From an uncultured Faecalibacterium sp. (GTDB lineage: Bacteria > Bacillota > Clostridia > Oscillospirales > Ruminococcaceae): a stretch of DNA of 54,378 bases. A model generated the notes under the pieces. The model did not search any database. It saw only the letters and a program-made list of their open reading frames with translations, and had not been told where the DNA came from. Shown piece after piece: positions 25,744-31,982 of this stretch. Every line of letters starts with the position of its first letter. The stretch's first letter is position 1. The stretch covers positions 1-54,378 of the forward strand of contig CAKTFS010000012.1 of assembly GCA_934561115.1 (NCBI GenBank), in the 5' to 3' direction. Position numbers and translations under genes: made by a program.

Positions 25744-25859
25744 GTCCCCTCTCGTGAAAAAGTCCCCCGGGAAGATCCGCAGATCTTCCCGGGGGACAAA
25801 TTATAAATAATCCTTCCGCTGATGATGCGCAGAGCACAGCGGAGCGCATTCCCAATCGT
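25744..25859 (-). other. Structured 3'-end element E3 (after citrate synthase)
   Basis: Read on the minus strand: the box AACGATTGGGA, helix 1 ATGCGC (25844-25849) with GCGCAT (25825-25830), and helix 2 TCCGCTG (25837-25843) with CAGCGGA (25815-25821). Then comes a perfect 16-bp stem GTCCCCCGGGAAGATC/GATCTTCCCGGGGGAC (25782-25797 and 25762-25777) capped by TGCG. The tail is CTTTTTCACGAGAGGGG. It begins 37 nt after the citrate synthase stop and faces element E2. Confidence 0.88.
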
Positions 25860-25896
25860 TCTTTAAAGGTTATTACTGCGCGGCGGGGAGTTCCTT

Positions 25897-27255
25897 TTAT
25901 GCCCGCTGGCTGCGCGGGATATAGTCGTGGGTGCCGCCAAGGCTCTTGTAGGCCGGGCGGATGATCTTGTTGGCGCTGAGCAGCTCCTCGATGCGGTGGG
26001 CGCTCCAGCCCATGACGCGCGCCACAGCAAACAGCGGGGTGTACAGCTCCATGGGGATGCCCAGCATCTCGTACACAAAGCCGCTGTAAAAGTCCACGTT
26101 GGGGCTGACGCCCTTGAAGATCTTGCGCTCCTGCGCGATAAGCTGGGGTGCCATGCGCTCGATGCGGGTGTAGAGGGAAAGATCCTTGTCCCGGCCTTTT
26201 TCGTGGGCCAGCTGCTCCACATAGCCCTTGAACACCACCTCGCGCGGGTCGCTGAGGGAGTAGACGGCGTGACCCATGCCGTAGATCAGCCCCTTGCGGT
26301 CGAAGGCTTCGCCATGGAGCAGCTTTTTCAGGTAGGCTTCCAGCTCCTCGTCGTCCTCGAGATCGTGGAGGTTGTCCCGGATGTTCTGCATCATGTGCAT
26401 GACCATCAGGTTTGCACCGCCGTGGCGCGGGCCCTTGAGGGAACACAGCGCCGCCGCCATGGCAGAGTAGGTGTCGGTGCCGGAGGAGGTGACCACGCGG
26501 GTGGTAAAGGTGGAGTTGTTGCCGCCGCCGTGCTCGGCATGCAGCAGCAGCGCCACGTCCAGCACGCGGGCTTCCAGCGGGGTGTACTGCATATCCGGCC
26601 GCAGCATCCGCAAAAAGTTCTCTGCGGTGGAAAGGCTGGGGTCCGGGCGGTGGATATACATGCTGGCGTCTTTTTCGTAGTGGTTATAGGCGTGGTAGCT
26701 GTACACCGCCAGCATGGGGAAGATGCCCGCCAGCTGGATGCTCTGGCGCAGCACGTTGGCGGTATCCAGATCTGCCGCCTTGGGGTCGTAGGAGGCCAGC
26801 GTCAGCACGCTGCGCGCCATGCTGTTCATGATATCATGGCTGGGTGCCTTCATAATGACATCGCGGGTAAAGTTGGTGGGCATGGTGCGGCACTCGCCCA
26901 GCACCGCGCAGAACTGCTCCAGCTGCTCCGGGGTGGGCAGCTGGCCAAACAGCAGCAGATAGCCCGCCTCCTCAAAGGCAAAGCGGCTGCCGCGGCTGCC
27001 GTTGATCAGATCTTTTACGTCATAGCCGCGGTACAGCAGCTGACCGTCTGCCGGAAGCTTGACCCCGTCCACATACTGGAACGCCCGGATGTCCGAGATG
27101 TTGGTCAGACCTGCCAGCACGCCCTTGCCGGTCTCGTCGCGCAGGCCGGCCTTGACCCCGAACTCCCGGTAAAGGTCCTTGGGGATGCGGTCGTGCTCTG
27201 CACAAAGGGGCTGCTGCTGGTCGAAGTAGCTTAATACATTCTGCAAATGATCCAT
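25897..27255 (-). CDS. gltA: Citrate synthase
   Basis: This 452-residue enzyme condenses acetyl-CoA and oxaloacetate to citrate, here most likely feeding glutamate synthesis in an anaerobe. Active-site regions are LHAEHGGGNNSTF, GPRHGGAN, YGMGHAVYSLSDPR and PNVDFYSGFVYE (catalytic His and Asp). The length and the long N-terminal region fit the type found in Clostridia. The ATG at 27255 has GGAAAGGAG 11-12 nt upstream; an in-frame TTG at 27306 is less likely. A strong promoter lies upstream, and element E3 follows its stop. Confidence 0.93.
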   Translation of the reverse strand: MDHLQNVLSYFDQQQPLCAEHDRIPKDLYREFGVKAGLRDETGKGVLAGLTNISDIRAFQYVDGVKLPADGQLLYRGYDVKDLINGSRGSRFAFEEAGYLLLFGQLPTPEQLEQFCAVLGECRTMPTNFTRDVIMKAPSHDIMNSMARSVLTLASYDPKAADLDTANVLRQSIQLAGIFPMLAVYSYHAYNHYEKDASMYIHRPDPSLSTAENFLRMLRPDMQYTPLEARVLDVALLLHAEHGGGNNSTFTTRVVTSSGTDTYSAMAAALCSLKGPRHGGANLMVMHMMQNIRDNLHDLEDDEELEAYLKKLLHGEAFDRKGLIYGMGHAVYSLSDPREVVFKGYVEQLAHEKGRDKDLSLYTRIERMAPQLIAQERKIFKGVSPNVDFYSGFVYEMLGIPMELYTPLFAVARVMGWSAHRIEELLSANKIIRPAYKSLGGTHDYIPRSQRA

Positions 27256-27314
27256 GTGTCTGGCTGCTCCTTTCCTGTTCGTCCATATCAGTTTCTCATT
27301 TTTCAATAGCTTTT

Positions 27315-27343
27315 ATATTACAGAACGGATATTTCGCTGTCAA
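27315..27343 (-). promoter_or_regulatory. Promoter of citrate synthase
   Basis: On the minus strand, -35 TTGACA (27338-27343) and -10 TAATAT (27315-27320) are 17 bp apart, about 60 bp before the start codon. Confidence 0.82.
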
Positions 27344-27373
27344 CCAACATTTTGTAAAAAAATATAAAACAAT

Positions 27374-27796
27374 TCAGCCGTATGGGTCGTACAGGTCGTA
27401 CTCCTCGGTCTCCTGATGCTTCTCTTCCAGCACCCGGATGGCCTGTTCCAAAGCGCTCTGGGAGCAGCCGCTCTCGCTTACCAGCGCATGGACGGCGGCG
27501 GCAAGGTCGCCGTCAAACAGGGTGTCCAGCCGCTGCCGCATACAGTACACGCCGTACGCCCGCCGGGTGACCAGCGGCACATACACATTGCAGTTGCCCT
27601 GCTTTGCCGACCGGACCCAGCCTTTTTCTTCCAACCGGTAGAGAAAATTCAGCACCGTAGCCGCCGCCCAGCCGGTGACTTTGAGCTTCTGGCTGATGTC
27701 CCGCCGCGCCGCCGCGCCCGGGCACGCCCACACCGCAAGCATCACCTGTTCTTCCGCCGCCGAAAGCGGCCGCAGAGTATCCGGTAAGCCGTACAT
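27374..27796 (-). CDS. BlaI/MecI/CopY-family transcriptional repressor
   Basis: This 140-residue protein has a winged helix at about 10-75 (LSAAEEQVMLAVW, with VTGWAAATVLNFLYRLEEKG as recognition region) and a C-terminal dimerisation helix with an acidic end. BlaI-type repressors bind TACAnnTGTA sites and in many Firmicutes are inactivated by proteolysis from a BlaR1-like sensor. No BlaR1 or beta-lactamase gene is adjacent. The start follows CGGAGG. Sites matching TACAnnTGTA lie upstream of serC (28337-28472), on the far side of a repeat array. Confidence 0.88.
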   Translation of the reverse strand: MYGLPDTLRPLSAAEEQVMLAVWACPGAAARRDISQKLKVTGWAAATVLNFLYRLEEKGWVRSAKQGNCNVYVPLVTRRAYGVYCMRQRLDTLFDGDLAAAVHALVSESGCSQSALEQAIRVLEEKHQETEEYDLYDPYG

Positions 27797-27836
27797 CTGT
27801 TGTACCTCCGTAAATATTATTTTTAGCGGGCTCGCC

Positions 27837-28328
27837 CTCTCAGGCGCTGCCGAAATACCCCCTCAGTCTGCTCACTGCGTTCGCAGCCAGCTCCCCCAAG
27901 GGGACGCCTTTGGGCTATGCCGGAAACTTTCTCGCTACCGCTAAAGCCGTCCCCTTGGGGAAGGTGGCTTGACGCGAAGCGGCAAGACGGAAGGGGTGCA
28001 CGCACAAACTCCCCCAGTCACCTACGGTGACAGCCCCCTCTAGGATGGGGCCTTTGGCATAGCGGTAAAGTTTCCGGTTAAACCGTAAAGCCTCCTGCAC
28101 CAAAAGGGAGATGACTTGGCAAAGAGATAAAGTTTGCATGGACTGCCAAGGCCTCTCCCTTTGAGGAAAGACTTCCCCCGCTCCGGGGGAAGATGTCGCG
28201 CAGCGACAAAAGGGGGAGTGTGGCACGGCGTAAGCCGTGACGGAGAGGGCGAGGACGCTTTCCGTCACCGCCAGAGGCTCCCTCCCCGAGGGAGCTGGCA
28301 AAACCGTCAGGTTTTGACTGAGGGAGTT
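27837..28328. repeat. Compound palindromic repeat array R6
   Basis: Several copies are joined or nested between blaI and serC. A CCCTCTCAG-type end starts at about 27837. A CTCCC(T/C)CAG-type copy has ends AACTCCCCCAGTC (28007-28019) and GACTGAGGGAGTT (28316-28328). Inner hairpins include AGTCACCTACGGTGACAG, CTTCCCCCGCTCCGGGGGAAG, GTCGCGCAGCGAC, CACGGCGTAAGCCGTG and AAAACCGTCAGGTTTT. I see no protein gene in 27797-28638. Confidence 0.8.
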
Positions 28329-28336
28329 ATTTCTTT

Positions 28337-28472
28337 TACATTTGTCTCAGTATTTCCAGTATACCGCATTTCTGCCAAAGGTGCAAGTGGAAGAAATCCG
28401 CATGAAACCAAGGGATAGTGTATATCTTTTACATTTGTCTTATATTTTGTCCCCGCACGGCGTACATTTGTA
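28337..28472. promoter_or_regulatory. BlaI-type operator sites upstream of serC
   Basis: TACATTTGTC stands at 28337-28346 and 28430-28439, and the full palindromic-arm site TACATTTGTA at 28463-28472. BlaI and MecI operators have the form TACAnnTGTA. The first two copies are also part of a longer direct repeat, CTTTTACATTTGTCT. A BlaI-family gene lies about 550 bp away. Confidence 0.6.
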
Positions 28473-28526
28473 TGCTTTGTGCCATCAGGCGGGGTGCAGA
28501 GGCAATATCTTTGTGCAAAGATGCTC

Positions 28527-28556
28527 TTGTTTTCGGCATGGAAAAACCGGTATACT
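28527..28556 (+). promoter_or_regulatory. Possible promoter of serC-serA
   Basis: TTGTTT (28527-28532) and TATACT (28551-28556) with an 18-bp spacer lie 80 bp before serC and downstream of the operator sites. The -35 box is weak. Confidence 0.5.
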
Positions 28557-28638
28557 ACGGCTACGGAAAGCAACAGACGCACCGCAAAAACGGCGGTGCT
28601 GCGTGATAGGTGTATCACAGGAAAAGGAGAGGTTCATT

Positions 28639-29721
28639 ATGGCACGAGTATATAACTTCAGCGCAGGCCCCAGCATGCTGCCCGAAAAGGTGCTGCGGCA
28701 GGCACAGGCCGAGCTGCTGGAATACGGCGACAGCGGTCAGAGCGTCATGGAGATGAGCCACCGCAGCAAGTGGTTCGACGCCATCATCAAGGACACCGAG
28801 GCCACCCTGCGCCGGGTGATGAATATCCCGGATAACTACAAGGTGGGCTTCTTTCAGGGCGGCGCTACCCAGCAGTTTGCCATGGTGCCGCTGAACTTTA
28901 TGACCACCGGCAAGGCAGACTACATCGTGTCCGGCAACTTCTCGGGTCTGGCTGCCAAGGAGGCCGCCAAGTTCGGCGAAGCCAGGATCGTGGCATCCAG
29001 CAAGGATAAAAACTTTACTTATATCCCGGATGTAAATGTCATCGACTACGACAAGGACGCCAGCTACATCCACATCTGCCAGAACAACACCATCTTCGGC
29101 ACCCAGTTTGTGGAGCTGCCGCAGGTGGAGGGCGTGCCGCTGGTGGCAGATATGAGCTCCATGATCCTTTCCAAGCCCGTGGATGTCAGCAAGTACGGCT
29201 GCATCTACTTTGGCGTGCAGAAGAACGTAGCCCCCGCCGGTATGGCCATCGCCATCATCCGGGACGATCTGCTGGGTCACGCCGCCGACAACGTGCCCAC
29301 CATGATGAACTACACCACCCTGCTGGCCAAGGACAGCATGTACAACACCCCGCCGTGCTGGTGCATCTACATGACCGGTCTGGTGCTCAAGTACCTGGAA
29401 AACGACATCGGCGGTCTGGCCAATATGCAAAAGATCAACGAAGCCAAAGCCAAGGTGCTGTATGACTATCTGGACGGGCAGGAGTTCTTCACGAACCCTG
29501 TGGAGCACCGCTACCGCAGCTCCATGAACGTCACCTTCACCAGCCCCAACCCGGATATGGACAAAAAGTTCTGCGCCGAAGCCGCTGAGGCGGGTTTTGT
29601 CAACCTGAAGGGTCACCGTCTGGTTGGCGGTATGCGCGCTTCCATCTATAACGCCATGCCTGCCGAGGGCGTGGACAAGCTGGTGGACTTCATGGAGAAG
29701 TTCCGCAAAGAGAATGCATAA
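28639..29721 (+). CDS. serC: Phosphoserine aminotransferase
   Basis: This 360-residue PLP enzyme makes phosphoserine from 3-phosphohydroxypyruvate with glutamate. It starts MARVYNFSAGPSMLPEKV, the family signature, and FGVQKNVAPAG carries the PLP lysine (K195). The C-terminus has NVTFTSPN and GHRLVGGMRASIYNA. AAGGAGAGG precedes the ATG at 28639. It is followed by serA on the same strand, with repeat R7 between them. Confidence 0.97.
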   Translation: MARVYNFSAGPSMLPEKVLRQAQAELLEYGDSGQSVMEMSHRSKWFDAIIKDTEATLRRVMNIPDNYKVGFFQGGATQQFAMVPLNFMTTGKADYIVSGNFSGLAAKEAAKFGEARIVASSKDKNFTYIPDVNVIDYDKDASYIHICQNNTIFGTQFVELPQVEGVPLVADMSSMILSKPVDVSKYGCIYFGVQKNVAPAGMAIAIIRDDLLGHAADNVPTMMNYTTLLAKDSMYNTPPCWCIYMTGLVLKYLENDIGGLANMQKINEAKAKVLYDYLDGQEFFTNPVEHRYRSSMNVTFTSPNPDMDKKFCAEAAEAGFVNLKGHRLVGGMRASIYNAMPAEGVDKLVDFMEKFRKENA

Positions 29722-29722
29722 G

Positions 29723-29857
29723 ACCCTCTCAGCCTCACTTCGTTCGGCAGCTCCCCCGAGGGGGGAGCTTTTTATCAGAAGGACAACTTGATAGAACCCG
29801 CTTTATAAGCTCGCCCTTCGGGAGAGCTGGCACGGCGCAAGCCGTGACTGAGAGGGT
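29723..29857. repeat. Palindromic intergenic element R7 (CCCTCTCAG family)
   Basis: The 135-bp element has perfect ends ACCCTCTCAG (29723-29732) and CTGAGAGGGT (29848-29857). It starts 1 nt after the serC stop codon and sits between serC and serA. Arm hairpins include AGCTCCCCCGAGGGGGGAGCT, CTCGCCCTTCGGGAGAG and CACGGCGCAAGCCGTG. Confidence 0.87.
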
Positions 29858-29886
29858 TCCTGTATAATAGAAGGGAAATCTGGATT

Positions 29887-31047
29887 ATGTACACCATTAA
29901 AACGCTCAACGCCATCAGCCCGGTGGGGCTGGCAAAGCTGCCCAAGAACCAGTTCGATGTCTCGGTGGATGCCGATGCCCCGGACGGCATTCTGGTGCGC
30001 AGCGCCGACCTTTTGAACACCACCTTCAACGATAATCTGCTGGCCATCGCCCGCGCCGGTGCGGGTGTGAACAACATCCCGCTGGAGCGCTGCAGCGAGC
30101 AGGGCATCGTGGTGTTCAACACCCCGGGTGCCAACGCCAACGCCGTGGCAGAGCTTGTCATCGGCATGCTCATTGCGGGCAGCCGCAACGTGGCCGCCGC
30201 CGCCCAGTGGTGTCAGGGTCTGGCCGGTGACCCGGCCATGGCCAAGAGCGTGGAAAAGGGCAAAAAGCAGTTTGTGGGCAACGAGATCAAGGGCAAGACC
30301 CTTGGCGTCATCGGTCTGGGTGCCATCGGCTCCCGGGTGGCAAACTGCGCCATCGAGCTGGGCATGGAGGTCTACGGCTACGACCCCTACATCTCCATTG
30401 AAGCCGCATGGAACCTGAGCAGTCAGGTGCACCACTGCGTAAACCTGAACGATATGCTGCCTCTGTGCGACTACATCACCATCCATGTGCCCTACCTGCC
30501 CACCACCAAGGACACCATCAACGCCCAGACCCTTGCTTTGTGCAAGGACGGCGTCAAGATTTTGAACTACGCCCGCGGCGAGCTGGTAAACACCGCCGCC
30601 CTGCTGGAAGCCATGGATAACGGCAAGGTGTCCGGCTACATGACCGACTTCCCCTCCGAGGCCATTCTCGGCCGTCCCGGCATCGTGTGCACCCCGCACC
30701 TTGGCGCTTCCACCCCGGAGGCCGAGGACAACTGCGCCATCATGGCAGCGCAGGAGCTGAGCGACTACCTGCGCAACGGCAACATTACCCACTCGGTCAA
30801 CCTGCCGGAGGTGCACCAGCCCCGCGCCGGCGGCAAGCGCATCTGCATCATCCACAAAAACGAGCCGGGCATGATCAGCCAGATCACCGCCCTGACCACC
30901 GAAGCCGGCCTGAACATCGAAAACATGGTGAACAAGAGCAAAAAGAACATGGCCTACACCATGCTGGACGCCACCGGTGCCGTGGATGCCCGCCTGAGCG
31001 AGAAGCTGAGCAACATCCCCGCCGTCATCCGGGTGCGCATCCTGTAA
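29887..31047 (+). CDS. serA: D-3-phosphoglycerate dehydrogenase
   Basis: This 386-residue short-form SerA opens the serine pathway. It has the substrate domain halves, the NAD-binding GLGAIGSRVAN region (about 140-151), the active-site Arg in NYARGE (R230), the His in PHLGAS (H271) and a C-terminal ACT domain (about 318-386, IHKNEPGMISQIT) that usually senses serine. AAGGG lies about 10 nt before the ATG. It follows serC in an operon order reversed from the pathway order but common in Firmicutes. Confidence 0.96.
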   Translation: MYTIKTLNAISPVGLAKLPKNQFDVSVDADAPDGILVRSADLLNTTFNDNLLAIARAGAGVNNIPLERCSEQGIVVFNTPGANANAVAELVIGMLIAGSRNVAAAAQWCQGLAGDPAMAKSVEKGKKQFVGNEIKGKTLGVIGLGAIGSRVANCAIELGMEVYGYDPYISIEAAWNLSSQVHHCVNLNDMLPLCDYITIHVPYLPTTKDTINAQTLALCKDGVKILNYARGELVNTAALLEAMDNGKVSGYMTDFPSEAILGRPGIVCTPHLGASTPEAEDNCAIMAAQELSDYLRNGNITHSVNLPEVHQPRAGGKRICIIHKNEPGMISQITALTTEAGLNIENMVNKSKKNMAYTMLDATGAVDARLSEKLSNIPAVIRVRIL

Positions 31048-31069
31048 CAGCAAAAACACATCAGACACC

Positions 31070-31106
31070 AAAAGGTGAAGTGGCCAGCGGTCACTTCACC
31101 TTTTTT
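31070..31106 (+). terminator. Terminator of serC-serA
   Basis: A perfect 13-bp stem, AAAAGGTGAAGTG (31070-31082) with CACTTCACCTTTT (31092-31104), runs into six T residues. Confidence 0.92.
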
Positions 31107-31174
31107 ATAAAGGATCCACGCCCGGCAAAGAAGGCCGGGGCAGTCCTTCCAATACCCTTCCTTATATAGTATAA

Positions 31175-31220
31175 GGGGCTGCTGCACAAGGTTTATTCCC
31201 GGTGCAGCAGCCCCTGTTTT
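31175..31220 (+). terminator. Second terminator-like hairpin after serA
   Basis: A 13-bp stem, GGGGCTGCTGCAC (31175-31187) with GTGCAGCAGCCCC (31202-31214), is followed by TGTTTTG. It resembles the terminator at 42760. It stands in the 370-bp gap between serA and the next tetR gene. Confidence 0.7.
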
Positions 31221-31337
31221 GTTCAGAAGGCCCGCAGAAGCTGCTTTTCCCCTGCCGGCTGACAGCAAACAGGCCGATATGCTTTTGTCATTCTGCTGCA
31301 AAAAACCTGCAATTTCCCGGCAGAACGCAGAAAATAC

Positions 31338-31404
31338 GGAAACCGCTTGATTTAGCCCGGTTTCCGCACTAGAATGGAAACCGGAAAAGCAAATACAGTT
31401 TCCG
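31338..31404 (+). promoter_or_regulatory. Promoter and operator array of the galactoside operon
   Basis: A promoter with TTGATT (31347-31352), a 17-bp spacer and TAGAAT (31370-31375) reads toward tetR. It is interleaved with alternating inverted copies of one octamer: GGAAACCG (31338-31345), CGGTTTCC (31358-31365), GGAAACCG (31376-31383) and a partial AGTTTCCG (31397-31404). The copies flank both promoter boxes, as expected for autorepression by the TetR protein. Confidence 0.75.
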
Positions 31405-31418
31405 CAAGGAGGACGCTC

Positions 31419-31982
31419 ATGCAGGAAAAGCTCGATGCGCTGGTGCGCACACAGGCCATGCAACTGTTCCGTCAACAAGGGCTGCATTTCACCATGCAGC
31501 AGGTGGCAGAGCCGCTGCACATCAGCAAAAAGACCATCTACACCGTTTACCCCTCCAAGGAGGCGCTTCTGCTGGACATGGTAGACCACGCCTTTGCGGA
31601 CATCCACCGCTGCAAGCAGGAAATTCTGGCAGGCAGCGGTACTTTGCAGCAAAAGCTGCGGGCGGTCATCATTGCCATGCCGGCAGAATACGCTGCGCTG
31701 GATCTGCGGCAGATGAAGGAACTGGACGAGAAATATCCGGTGGTGGCGGCACGGGTGCGCAGTCAGCTGGAAAACGGCTGGGAGCCCACCATGGCGCTGC
31801 TGGAGCAGGCTGTGGCTGAGGGGGTCATGCGTCCGGTGTCCCTGCCGGTGCTGCGGCAGATGATCACCGCGTCCATCGAAAGTTTTCTGGCAGACCGCAG
31901 TCTGGCAGAAAGCGGGGTGCAGTATGTGGCTGTGCTGGAGGAAATGATCTCGATCTTACTGGAAGGAGTGCTGCCGCGATGA
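31419..31982 (+). CDS. TetR-family regulator of the galactoside operon
   Basis: This 187-residue protein has an N-terminal helix-turn-helix (about 10-55, with FTMQQVAEPLHISKKTIYTV) and a TetR-type ligand domain. The ATG at 31419 follows AAGGAGG. An earlier ATG at 31374 lies inside the promoter. Its stop overlaps the start of the GH2 gene (ATGA), so it is the first gene of a four-gene operon that it probably represses. Confidence 0.9.
   Translation: MQEKLDALVRTQAMQLFRQQGLHFTMQQVAEPLHISKKTIYTVYPSKEALLLDMVDHAFADIHRCKQEILAGSGTLQQKLRAVIIAMPAEYAALDLRQMKELDEKYPVVAARVRSQLENGWEPTMALLEQAVAEGVMRPVSLPVLRQMITASIESFLADRSLAESGVQYVAVLEEMISILLEGVLPR

Noticed and set aside
27321..27360. A BlaI operator in the citrate synthase promoter (TACAAAATGTT)
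   Set aside because: The arms are three bases apart instead of two and one arm is mismatched, so it does not fit TACAnnTGTA.
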